Translations under genes and position numbers: made by a program
Shown here: piece after piece, positions 15,731 through 22,548 of the stretch
Numbering within the stretch: the stretch's first letter is position 1
How the letters are laid out: each line of letters begins with the position of its first letter
The notes under the pieces: generated by a model
Database searches by the model: none
Told to the model about the DNA's origin: nothing
The model's input: only the letters and a program-made list of their open reading frames with translations
DNA from: a bacterium
Lineage (GTDB): Bacteria > Chloroflexota > Dormibacteria > UBA8260 > Bog-877
DNA length: 24,021 nt
Assembly (NCBI GenBank): GCA_021817025.1
Contig: JAKAWF010000019.1
Location: forward strand, 1 to 24,021
Direction of reading: 5' to 3'

Positions 15731-16549
15731 CTGCGCTCATGCCAGTATCGGGACGGGGCTAACCTGGCCGCTCGGCAGCGGCTTTACCGCGATCGCGGTC
15801 AGACCGCGGCTTCCTGGCAGAGCTTCATGTTTCAGCAGCTGCGCCTACCGGCTCAGAGCCGCATCCTGGAGGTCGGCTGTGGGCCGGGCGCGCTCTGGAA
15901 GGAGAACCTGGAGAGCATTCCCAGCGGTTGGCGGATGACTCTGTTGGGCCTTTCGCCGGGCATGCTGGCGGAGGCCGAATCCGCTCTCTCGGGCATCTCG
16001 TCGCAGCTGACGATGCGGCTCGGCGACGCCAGTCGGCTCCCCTTCCCGCCGGCCAGCTTCGACGCGCTGATCGCCAATCACATGCTCTACCACGTGCCCG
16101 ACCGGCCGGCCGCGCTGGCGGAGTTCCACCGGGTGCTGGCCCCGGAGGGGCTCCTCCTGGCCGCCACCAACGGTCCCGGCCACCTGAGCGAGCTGCGAGA
16201 CCTGGAGCGGCTGGCGCGCCGGGGGGAGTCGCTCATTACTGGGCCGGAGTTCGATCTGACCACCGGGCCCGCTCAGCTGCAGCCCTGGTTCGCCCGGGTG
16301 CGGGTGGTCCGCCATCCGGGCCGGGTGACGGTCACCGATGCGGAGGTGGTCCTGGACTATCTCCGCTCCCTGCCGGGCGAGCCGCTTGGCCGGGCAGAGG
16401 CCGAACTGGTGCGGGAGATCGTGAACGAGGCCATCGGCAGAGTCGGCTGCTGGCAGGTCCAGACCGAGCCCGGAGTCCTCAGGGGCTCTCGACGGGCGCG
16501 GCCTCGCCCTGGGCGGGACCTGCCCACTGGTCCTCCACCACCAGGTTGA
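15731..16549 (+). CDS. Class I SAM-dependent methyltransferase
   Basis: Motif I (RILEVGCGPGALW) binds S-adenosylmethionine; later motifs are LLGLSPGMLAEAE, RLGDASRLPFPPASFDALIANHMLYHVPD (motif II/post-II) and EFHRVLAPEGLLLAATNG (motif III). The closest general type is the small-molecule or ubiquinone/menaquinone-like methyltransferases; substrate unknown. The first ATG (15827) begins only 15 residues before motif I. The 32 codons upstream (QYRDGANLAARQRLYRDRG... to QSFMFQ) closely resemble the normal N-terminus of this family, so they are probably coding, but they hold no ATG, GTG or TTG; CTG at 15731 is the only candidate, hence the chosen start. The 3' end overlaps the convergent leuS by 71 nt. 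Confidence 0.85.
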   Translation: MRSCQYRDGANLAARQRLYRDRGQTAASWQSFMFQQLRLPAQSRILEVGCGPGALWKENLESIPSGWRMTLLGLSPGMLAEAESALSGISSQLTMRLGDASRLPFPPASFDALIANHMLYHVPDRPAALAEFHRVLAPEGLLLAATNGPGHLSELRDLERLARRGESLITGPEFDLTTGPAQLQPWFARVRVVRHPGRVTVTDAEVVLDYLRSLPGEPLGRAEAELVREIVNEAIGRVGCWQVQTEPGVLRGSRRARPRPGRDLPTGPPPPG

Positions 16550-18941
16550 CCTGGCGGTCGGGGACCACCACGATCCGAGCGGGCACGCGACCGTCCAGCC
16601 ACTGCTGGATCCGGGCCGAGCTGAGCGCCAGCTCTTGGAGCTCCTCCCGGGATGTGCCCGGGACGATCAGCAGCTGGTCCCGCTTCTTGCCGTTGATCGA
16701 GACCACCACCGCCACCTGATCTAGGGTCAGCATGTCGGGTTCCGCCTTCGGCCACTGTTGCTGGTGCACCGAGTAGGAGTTCCCCAGCCGCTCCCAGATC
16801 TCCTCGGCGGCGTGGGGGCAGTAGGGGGTGAGGAGCAGAGCCAGGGTCTCCAGCGCCGGCCGGGGAACGGGCCCCTGGTGCTCCTTCAAGCGCTTGACGA
16901 AACTCATCATGGCGGCGATCGCGGTGTTGTACTTGAGCTCGGAGGTGTCGACGGTCACCTGCTGGATGCAGCGGTTACGGGCCTGGGCCAGCTCGCGGGG
17001 CTCTAGCGCATCCGGGCCCTCCTCCTCCATCCGCGCCAGCAGCCGGAAGATCTGGAGCAGAAACCGCTGGGGGCCGTTGATGCCGGTCTCCCGGAACTCG
17101 CCCCCCTCGCCGAAGGGCCCCATGTACATCAGGTAGAGGCGGAACGCGTCGGCGCCGAACTTGTCGATGTACTCGTCGGGGACCACCACGTTGCCCCTGG
17201 ATTTGGACATCTTGGCCCCGTTCTGGAGGATGGTGCCGTGGGCGCGGAAGCGCTCGAACGGCTCCTCGAAGTCGAGCCAGCCCAGGTCGTGCAGGGCCAT
17301 TGCCACGAAGCGCGAGTAGAGCAGGTGGAGCACCGCGTGCTCGTTGCCCCCGATGTAGGTGTCCACCGGCAGCCACTTGCGGGTGAGTTCGGGGTCAAAC
17401 GCGACGTCGTCGCGATCCGCCGAGGGGTAGCGCAGGTAGTACCAGGCGCTGTCCAGGAAGTTGTCCGAGACATCGGTCTCGCGCTGGGCCGGCCCGCCGC
17501 AGACCGGGCAGGTGGTGTTGAAGAATTCGGGGTCGCGGGCGAGCGGGGACTCCCCGGTCCCGAGCGGTCGGAAGTCGGCGATCAGAGGAAGCAGCACCGG
17601 CAGCTGATCCTCGGGCACCGGCACCGCGCCATCCACCGGGCAGTGGATGGCCGGGATCGGCGGGCCCCAATAGCGCTGCCGGGAGATGCCCCAGTCGCGC
17701 AGCTTGTAGGTGACATGGCTGCGTCCCAGGCCGCGCTCGGCGACGGCCGCGGTGATCACCTCGCGAGCGGGGTCGGGTGCGGCCAGTCCGTCGAACTCGC
17801 CACTGTTGACCAGGACCCCGCTGCCGCTGTGGGTTGCCGCGCCATCGCCGCCTGAGATCACCTCGACAATTGGCAGCCCGAAGGCCTTGGCGAAGGCGTG
17901 GTCTCGACTGTCGTGAGCAGGGACTGCCATGATCGCGCCGGCGCCGTAACCGGAGAGCACGTACTCGGCGGCGTAGATGGGGAGTTCCCGGTCGGTGAGC
18001 GGGTGCCGGGCGGTGCGGCCGAGGAGGATGCCGCGGGTCGCGTCCTCCTCCTCTCTCACTCCCGCGATGCGGCGCCTGGTGGCGTCTGCGAGGTAGGCGG
18101 CGACCGCCGCGCGACGGTCGGGTGCCGTCAGCTCCAGGGTGCGGGGATGATCGGGCGACAGCACCATGAAGGTGGCCCCGAAGATGGTGTCGGCCCTGGT
18201 GGTGAACACCCGCAGAGGCTCGGCCCCCTCGATGGGGAAGTCCAGCAGGGAGCCCTCGCTGCGGCCGATCCAGTGGCGCTGCAGGAGCTTGGTGCTGTCC
18301 GACCAATCCATCTGATCGAGGTCGGCCAGCAGCTTCTCGGTGTAGGCGGAGATGCGCAGGAACCACTGCTCCAGCTCGCGTTCCACCACCGCCGTTCCGC
18401 AGCGCTCGCAGGTGCCGTCACCCATGACCTGCTCGTCAGCCAGCACCGTCAGGTCCTGGGGACACCACTTCACGTTGCGACGAGCCCGGTAGGCCAGCCC
18501 TCCCTTCCACAGGTCCGGGAAGAGCCACTGGGTCCAGCGGTAGTAGCGGGGGTCGGTGGTCTCCACCGTCTTGCTCCAGGCGAACTGGCCCCCCAGTCGC
18601 TCCAGCTGGCGCCGGAAGTTGCGGATGTTGGAGGCGATCAGATCCGCCGGGTGGCGGTCGACTTTGAGGGCGAAGTTCTCACTGTGGATGCCGAAGGCGT
18701 CGAAACCGATGGGCTCGAAGACGTCGTAGCCTTGCATCCTCTGGAAGCGGCCGTGGGCGTCGGCGCCGGAGAAGGCGTACATGTTCCCCACGTGGAGACC
18801 CTCCGCCGACGGATAGGGGAACATCATCAGGTTGTAGTAGGGGCGCTTCGCGTGCCGCAACGGAGTCTCGTAGATCCCGCTGTGCTGCCAGCGCTCCTGC
18901 CACTTGGCCTCGATGGCGCGGTGGTCGTACTCCTGGGGCAT
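16479..18941 (-). CDS. leuS: Leucyl-tRNA synthetase
   Basis: Charges tRNA-Leu. The 820-residue protein has the class I HIGH motif as HVGN (50-53, in FPYPSAEGLHVGNMYAF), a zinc-like CERCG/CPVCGG pair of knuckles, the CP1 editing domain with FTTRADTIFGATFMVLSP and YGAGAIMAVPAHDSRD, and KMSKS at about residue 576 (NGAKMSKSRGNVV). The C-terminal domain ends in VNLVVEDQW and a short acidic tail. Length and motif order are those of the bacterial leucyl synthetase. Start ATG 18941 gives the usual MPQEYDHRAIEAKWQERW N-terminus; a -10-like TATCAT lies 12 nt upstream, so the leader is very short. Its 3' end overlaps the convergent methyltransferase. Confidence 0.98.
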   Translation of the reverse strand: MPQEYDHRAIEAKWQERWQHSGIYETPLRHAKRPYYNLMMFPYPSAEGLHVGNMYAFSGADAHGRFQRMQGYDVFEPIGFDAFGIHSENFALKVDRHPADLIASNIRNFRRQLERLGGQFAWSKTVETTDPRYYRWTQWLFPDLWKGGLAYRARRNVKWCPQDLTVLADEQVMGDGTCERCGTAVVERELEQWFLRISAYTEKLLADLDQMDWSDSTKLLQRHWIGRSEGSLLDFPIEGAEPLRVFTTRADTIFGATFMVLSPDHPRTLELTAPDRRAAVAAYLADATRRRIAGVREEEDATRGILLGRTARHPLTDRELPIYAAEYVLSGYGAGAIMAVPAHDSRDHAFAKAFGLPIVEVISGGDGAATHSGSGVLVNSGEFDGLAAPDPAREVITAAVAERGLGRSHVTYKLRDWGISRQRYWGPPIPAIHCPVDGAVPVPEDQLPVLLPLIADFRPLGTGESPLARDPEFFNTTCPVCGGPAQRETDVSDNFLDSAWYYLRYPSADRDDVAFDPELTRKWLPVDTYIGGNEHAVLHLLYSRFVAMALHDLGWLDFEEPFERFRAHGTILQNGAKMSKSRGNVVVPDEYIDKFGADAFRLYLMYMGPFGEGGEFRETGINGPQRFLLQIFRLLARMEEEGPDALEPRELAQARNRCIQQVTVDTSELKYNTAIAAMMSFVKRLKEHQGPVPRPALETLALLLTPYCPHAAEEIWERLGNSYSVHQQQWPKAEPDMLTLDQVAVVVSINGKKRDQLLIVPGTSREELQELALSSARIQQWLDGRVPARIVVVPDRQVNLVVEDQWAGPAQGEAAPVESP

Positions 18942-18953
18942 GGGTGGCCACTG

Positions 18954-18959
18954 ATGATA
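18954..18959 (-). promoter_or_regulatory. Possible -10 box for leuS
   Basis: TATCAT on the minus strand, 12 nt before the leuS ATG, implying a leader of only about 5 nt. There is no T-box-like leader in the 137 nt upstream. Confidence 0.4.
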
Positions 18960-18991
18960 CCGATCTCATCAGGGCGGTCCTGAACTGTCCC

Positions 18992-19007
18992 TATACTCCG
19001 GTACTCT
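18992..19007 (+). promoter_or_regulatory. Candidate -10 boxes for the membrane-anchored protein gene
   Basis: TATACT (18992-18997) and TACTCT (19002-19007) lie 70-90 nt before the SD-preceded TTG start. Neither has a clear -35. Confidence 0.3.
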
Positions 19008-19078
19008 GGGACGGTCGGGTGCCAGCTCGCAATGGCGGGGCCGGCGACCGCCGCGATGCGGTTGTGGGAGGTAGACCC

Positions 19079-19729
19079 TTGGCGGAGGTGGGCCGGCGGG
19101 CGGGCAAGAAACCCAGGATCCGAGCTGGCATCGGCCGCCATCGCGGCGCCGCCCGCATCCGTCGTCACTCCGGCCTGACGCTGCTGATCGTCTTCACCAT
19201 AGCCGCCCTCGGGGTCCTGGCCGCAGGCCTGCTGGCCGCCTCCTCGACCATCTTTGCCACCAACCCGGCGGGCTCCTTCCAACCCTCCCCGTCCACCTCC
19301 AGCCATGGGGCGACGTCGGCCCCATCCGGCCTGGTGGGCCGGCCGATCGACGGAACCATCGTGGCGGTCTCCGTGACCGAGAGCCTGATCGCGATCCAGC
19401 CATCGGCGGGGACCGCGGTGCAGGCGTCGGTGACCGCCAGTTCCAACATCACCAGGGGCGGGACCAAAGCCAGCCTGGCCAGCCTGATCCCGGGGGAGGC
19501 CGTGATCGTGACCTTCGCGGCCGGGCCAGGTGGGACTCTGGTGGTGACCCAATTGCAGGACATCGAATCCGTCCCCACCAACACGCCCAGCCCGACCCCA
19601 ACCCCGTCCTACACTCCGACTCCGAGTCCAACCCCAACCGCCTCGGTCACGCCCACGCCGTCAGCGGCTCCGAGCTCTGGTGGTCCGCCCTCTCCCCCGG
19701 GCAAGGGGGGCCCACCCTCTCCGAACTGA
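19079..19729 (+). CDS. Membrane-anchored extracytoplasmic protein with Pro/Thr/Ser-rich tail
   Basis: A 216-residue protein. A basic N-terminus (RRAGKKPRIRAGIGRHRGAARIRRH) is followed by one transmembrane segment (about 32-57), so the N-terminus is cytoplasmic and the rest is outside. Residues about 80-160 form an all-beta region (DGTIVAVSVTESLIAIQPSAG, SNITRGGTKASLASLIPGEAV, TLVVTQLQDIE) resembling the OB-fold-like DUF5666 domains of surface proteins. The last 50 residues are a PTPSPTPT-type tail that probably spans the wall. There is no catalytic motif or sortase signal. The frame is open upstream (GTG 19019 is in frame), but TTG 19079 has GGGAGGT 6 nt upstream and gives a normal positively charged start. 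Divergent from leuS; convergent with the PHP gene 53 nt downstream. Confidence 0.75.
   Translation: MAEVGRRAGKKPRIRAGIGRHRGAARIRRHSGLTLLIVFTIAALGVLAAGLLAASSTIFATNPAGSFQPSPSTSSHGATSAPSGLVGRPIDGTIVAVSVTESLIAIQPSAGTAVQASVTASSNITRGGTKASLASLIPGEAVIVTFAAGPGGTLVVTQLQDIESVPTNTPSPTPTPSYTPTPSPTPTASVTPTPSAAPSSGGPPSPPGKGGPPSPN
19585..19670 (+). repeat. Low-complexity Pro/Thr/Ser-coding repeats
   Basis: A run of short degenerate units coding TPSPTPTPS-like sequence at the end of the membrane-anchored protein. Such tracts vary in length between strains and may be a cell-wall-spanning stalk. Confidence 0.7.
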
Positions 19730-19782
19730 TCGGCAGCCGCAGGCGACCGGATCGGGGTGGAGGCCGCCGGCCGCGGGCTGAC

Positions 19783-20457
19783 TCAGGCGGGAAGTTCGAT
19801 GCCCCGCCTGGCGAGGACGGCCAGGGGAGCGCTGGCTCCGATCTGGAGCACTCTGTCCAGATCGATCCCACTACCTCGGAGCACCTGGTCGGCCCGGTCG
19901 GCCGTCAGCAATGCCTCGGGGCGGTGAGCATCCGAATCAAGCACCAGGGATACTCCCAGACGCAGGGCCACTCGAGCCACGTGGCCGTTGGTCAGCCCGT
20001 GCAGGCCGGCAGCGGTGATCTCGAGGTGGATCCCATTTTCTCGGGCCGCCTCAGCGGCCTCGTCGGTGATCAGGCCGGGGTGTCCCAGGATGTCCACGTC
20101 GGAGCAGCGAGCGGCCGCCAGATTGAGTCCGGGTTGGGGAAAGTCGCCCAGGGTCTCCCCGTGAACCACCACCAGGCGCGCCCCCAGAGAACGGGCTCGC
20201 GACGCCACCCGCGCCACTCTCTCGGGCGCCACCCGAGTCACCTCCACTGCGGGAACGGCCGCGATACCCAGCTCCCGGGTCGCCAGCCGACAGGCAGCGA
20301 CGATCTCGGGCACGCGCCGTTCGACGGTGGCCTCGTCGACGTGGTCGCTGCACACATAGGCCGCGTAGCCGTTCTGCTGGCAGCGCCGGGCCATCTCCAG
20401 AGGCGCGGCATGCCCGTCAGATATCGTGGTGTGCGTGTGGAAATCGAAGACGGGCAT
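19783..20457 (-). CDS. PHP-domain phosphoesterase
   Basis: A 224-residue PHP-family metal-dependent phosphoesterase (the family includes histidinol-phosphate phosphatase HisK, DNA polymerase exonuclease domains and YcdX-type proteins). Metal ligands visible in order: His7 and His9 (DFHTHTTISDG), Asp14, His39 (CSDHVDE), Glu72 (AVEVT), His99 (VVVHGET), His126 (ILGHPG), and Asp176 and His178 (LDSDAHRP). It is close to a histidinol-phosphatase-like layout but is short and carries a degenerate C-terminus, so the substrate is not set; no other histidine-biosynthesis gene is near. ATG 20457 is preceded by TAAGCT at 6 nt with no SD. It lies 42 nt downstream of the Ppx/GppA-like gene on the same strand. 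Confidence 0.85.
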   Translation of the reverse strand: MPVFDFHTHTTISDGHAAPLEMARRCQQNGYAAYVCSDHVDEATVERRVPEIVAACRLATRELGIAAVPAVEVTRVAPERVARVASRARSLGARLVVVHGETLGDFPQPGLNLAAARCSDVDILGHPGLITDEAAEAARENGIHLEITAAGLHGLTNGHVARVALRLGVSLVLDSDAHRPEALLTADRADQVLRGSGIDLDRVLQIGASAPLAVLARRGIELPA

Positions 20458-20463
20458 GGTCCC

Positions 20464-20469
20464 AGCTTA
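20464..20469 (-). promoter_or_regulatory. -10 box for the PHP gene (leaderless)
   Basis: TAAGCT on the minus strand, 6 nt before ATG 20457, in the 42-nt gap after the Ppx/GppA-like gene. It suggests the PHP gene also has its own promoter. Confidence 0.45.
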
Positions 20470-20499
20470 GAGGAAGCCGGTTGGGGCGACGGCCAACGC

Positions 20500-21468
20500 T
20501 CAGCGCGGCTTGGGAGCGCTCCGGTTTCGGGCCGCCGCCAGGGCCAGTAACACCCCATCCCGCAGACCGCGCTCAGTCACCGTCAGCTCCTCAGCCCGGT
20601 AGCGGTCGAGCAGCCCGAGCAGGATCAGGACGCCCCCTGACATGAGTCGCGCCCGCTTGGCGCTGAGGCCGGTCGCGGCGGCCAGATCCGCGCTGGTCTG
20701 GCTCATGGCCAGATCGCGGGCTCGTTCCACGTCCGCCCGTCTGAGCACCGTCCATGGCTCACCGACCTCGGGCCTGAGTCCGAGCTCCACAGCCTCCACG
20801 GCTGCGGCCCGTTGGCCGAGCAGGACCGGCAGGTTGGAGGCGGTGCCTCCAGTGGCCAGCAGCAGTCCGGGGTCGTCGCCTCGGGGGACCGCCTCCAGGA
20901 TCATCGAAACGCGCGCCTCGGCGTGGACCTGCTGGCGGCCGGTGAGGGGATCGTTGGCCTGGACTGTCCCCAGCAGCTGGTCTGAGCCCAGCTTGAGACT
21001 GGTGCCGTTACGGGGGCGGGTGCCCAGCCCCTGCACCACCTCCGTGCTCCCACCCCCGACGTCGGCGACGGTGGCGGGTTGACCGGAAGAGACCTTGAAC
21101 GCGGTCGCTCCCAGGTAGCTGAGGCGAGCCTCGGCCTCACCGGTCAGCACCCGCAGGCTCTCCCCTGACAGCCGCTTCACCTCTTCTCTGAGGGCGGTGG
21201 CATCGGGGGCGTTGCGGATGGCCTCCGTCGCCACCAGGCCGATGGATTGGGCCGCCTGCTGGCGGGCGAGGGCGACCATCCCAGCGACCAAGGCGGCGGT
21301 GTGGGCGATGAGCTCGGGTCCCAGCTGGCCCCGGCTGGTGACCTCGTGCCCCAGGTTGACCATCTCCACCGCATGCAAGCGGGCGGTCAGCCCCTCCGGC
21401 TCCAGGGTCGCGACCAACAGGTGAACGGTGTTGGAGCCCACGTCCACTGCGGCCAGGCGTTGGTTCAG
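20500..21468 (-). CDS. Ppx/GppA-family phosphatase (exopolyphosphatase or pppGpp hydrolase)
   Basis: Removes terminal phosphates from polyphosphate or pppGpp. The actin-like ATPase fold is clear: phosphate-1 loop DVGSNT, the GEAEARLSYLGA segment (family GEEEA.....G), phosphate-2 motif ADVGGGSTEVV, and the adenosine-type motif ATGGTASNLPVL. Length (about 320 residues) equals short Ppx1-type proteins without the C-terminal HD domain of GppA/long Ppx. Start is unusual: the first GTG (21447) would remove the first beta-strand (NQRLAAVDVGSN), whereas the CTG at 21468, overlapping the previous TGA (CTGA) and 9 nt after GAGGA, keeps it; no ATG, GTG or TTG is in frame nearby. I give the CTG start. 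It is cotranscribed with the Rieske-like gene, which overlaps by 4 nt. Confidence 0.88.
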   Translation of the reverse strand: MNQRLAAVDVGSNTVHLLVATLEPEGLTARLHAVEMVNLGHEVTSRGQLGPELIAHTAALVAGMVALARQQAAQSIGLVATEAIRNAPDATALREEVKRLSGESLRVLTGEAEARLSYLGATAFKVSSGQPATVADVGGGSTEVVQGLGTRPRNGTSLKLGSDQLLGTVQANDPLTGRQQVHAEARVSMILEAVPRGDDPGLLLATGGTASNLPVLLGQRAAAVEAVELGLRPEVGEPWTVLRRADVERARDLAMSQTSADLAAATGLSAKRARLMSGGVLILLGLLDRYRAEELTVTERGLRDGVLLALAAARNRSAPKPR

Positions 21469-21800
21469 AGTGTGTCGTCCTCGTCCTCGGTTGGCTCCAG
21501 CCGCACCAGGACGGTCCCGCTCGAGCTCACCTTGACGTCAAAGTGCCGGACGAAAATGGCATCTGAGATCGGCGAGATCCCGGTCCGGACGTCGTAGGTC
21601 TCGCCGTCGAGAGGACAGGTGACGACCTGGCCGCGGAGCCGGCCCTCGCCGATCGAACCGCCGCTAGGACAGGCGTTTTCCAGGGCATGGAAGACCCCGC
21701 CTGAGTTGAACAGGGCAATCTCGACGCCATCAGCGTCCACCACCTTGCCCGTCCCGGGAAGGATTTCGTCCACCTTGCAAACCGGCACATAGTCAGCCAC
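21465..21800 (-). CDS. Rieske-fold protein lacking both histidine ligands
   Basis: A 111-residue protein with the overall layout of a small Rieske ferredoxin or NirD-like protein: MADYVPVCKVDEILPG, then VEIALFNSGGVFHALENACP, GEGRLRGQVVTCPLDGETYDV, then VRHFDVKVSSSGTVLVRL, plus an acidic tail. The first cluster motif should read C-x-H and the second C-x-x-H. Here they read CPS (Cys44-Pro-Ser46) and CPLD (Cys62-Pro-Leu-Asp65), so both cysteines remain but both histidines are replaced. A normal [2Fe-2S] Rieske cluster cannot form; a NirD-type or otherwise non-metal role is possible. Start GTG 21800 is preceded by CATAAT at 7 nt with no SD. The stop overlaps the putative CTG start of the Ppx/GppA-like gene (4 nt). 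Confidence 0.85.
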   Translation of the reverse strand: MADYVPVCKVDEILPGTGKVVDADGVEIALFNSGGVFHALENACPSGGSIGEGRLRGQVVTCPLDGETYDVRTGISPISDAIFVRHFDVKVSSSGTVLVRLEPTEDEDDTL

Positions 21801-21807
21801 CGTGGGG

Positions 21808-21813
21808 ATTATG
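21808..21813 (-). promoter_or_regulatory. -10 box for the Rieske-like/ppx gene pair (leaderless)
   Basis: CATAAT (preceded by TG at 21815-21814) on the minus strand, 7 nt before GTG 21800. It is the strongest of the leaderless boxes apart from the one at 4582-4587. Confidence 0.5.
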
Positions 21814-22007
21814 CAGAATCGCGACCGGCCAAGACTCCGGCCCCACCACTGGCGACCTGAAATGCCCGGCCGGAGGTTGCCGGCGGCCACCCGAGCCCCT
21901 CCGCGGCCGGGAGGGTTCGCGCGCCGAAAGGGGGCGAGGCAGCGTGCCGCCGGGCTGGTCCTGACACCGTCCGGGCCGCTGGCCGGCGGCGGGATCCCCC
22001 GCGGTGC

Positions 22008-22013
22008 CATGAT
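22008..22013 (+). promoter_or_regulatory. Possible -10 box for the 75-residue protein gene (leaderless)
   Basis: CATGAT, 6 nt before the GTG at 22020. The box is 194 nt from the divergent -10 at 21808-21813. Confidence 0.35.
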
Positions 22014-22019
22014 TTCAGG

Positions 22020-22247
22020 GTGGATGACTTGGAGCTGACCGCCTTGGTGAGAGGCGCCGTCGCCGCTGGGCCAGGCTCCGACAGCATCTGGGTCACCCAG
22101 CCCAAGCCCGGCGAGGTGGTGGTGCAAGCCCATCCCTCGTCCAATTTCGTCGTGGTCTTGACCCCTGGATTACGGGAACAGATCTCGACCGCGTTGCACC
22201 AGTGGCTGCCTGAGGTCGATCAGATCACTTTTGACCCTCATCACTGA
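22020..22247 (+). CDS. Small protein of unknown function (75 residues)
   Basis: I do not recognise this protein. It is acidic-neutral with a mixed alpha/beta pattern (LELTALVRGAVAAG, SIWVTQPKPGEVVVQA, NFVVVLTPGLREQI, ALHQWLPEVDQITFDP), without Cys pairs or membrane segments. GTG 22020 has no SD but has a -10-like box 6 nt upstream. The reading frame closes just before the HTH gene, whose possible TTG start (22231) would overlap it. Coding potential is supported mainly by composition and by sharing a tight array with the HTH and pepA genes. Confidence 0.55.
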   Translation: MDDLELTALVRGAVAAGPGSDSIWVTQPKPGEVVVQAHPSSNFVVVLTPGLREQISTALHQWLPEVDQITFDPHH

Positions 22248-22302
22248 TCCGAGCCATCCTGGCCGCGCGCAGGGGGCCGACCCAGCAGGGGCCGGGCCCA
22301 AG

Positions 22303-22548
22303 GTGAGCGGCGCGTCCCGTTCCCCTGAATCTGAGGACCCGGGCCGCCTGCTGGGTCCCGTGGAGGTGGGGGCGGCCCTGGGCGTCAAGCCGCAGGTGGT
22401 CGTCAACTGGATCCGCGAGGGTAGGGCCCATCCCAGCGCCGTCGATGAGCTGGGTCGGTTCCGTTTCACCGATTCGGACGTCGAGCAGTTGCGGGCGAGT
22501 CTCGGCCGTCGCCGCGACCGCACGAGCGGGCCCGGCAGCGAGAGCTGA
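22303..22548 (+). CDS. Small HTH (MerR/excisionase-like) protein
   Basis: The core (GRLLGPVEVGAALGVKPQVVVNWIREGRAHPSAVDELGRFRFTDSDVEQL) matches a MerR/excisionase-type winged helix: a helix, the turn AALGVKPQVVVNWI as the recognition helix, then a wing and a helix. It is similar in kind to the N-terminal HTH of the gene at 2671-3951. Chosen start is GTG 22303 (81 residues); a TTG at 22231 would overlap the preceding gene by 17 nt and add a Pro/Gly-rich N-terminus. The TGA stop at 22546-22548 overlaps the ATG of pepA (TGATG), so the two are probably translated together. Role unknown; it may regulate neighbours. Confidence 0.7.
   Translation: MSGASRSPESEDPGRLLGPVEVGAALGVKPQVVVNWIREGRAHPSAVDELGRFRFTDSDVEQLRASLGRRRDRTSGPGSES

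Noticed and set aside
17898..18983. 361-residue plus-strand frame antisense to leuS
   Set aside because: It mirrors the leuS coding frame and has no recognisable domain.
19783..20457. Histidinol-phosphate phosphatase (hisK) call
   Set aside because: The PHP domain is clear, but there are no histidine-biosynthesis neighbours and no substrate-specific features, so only the family is named.
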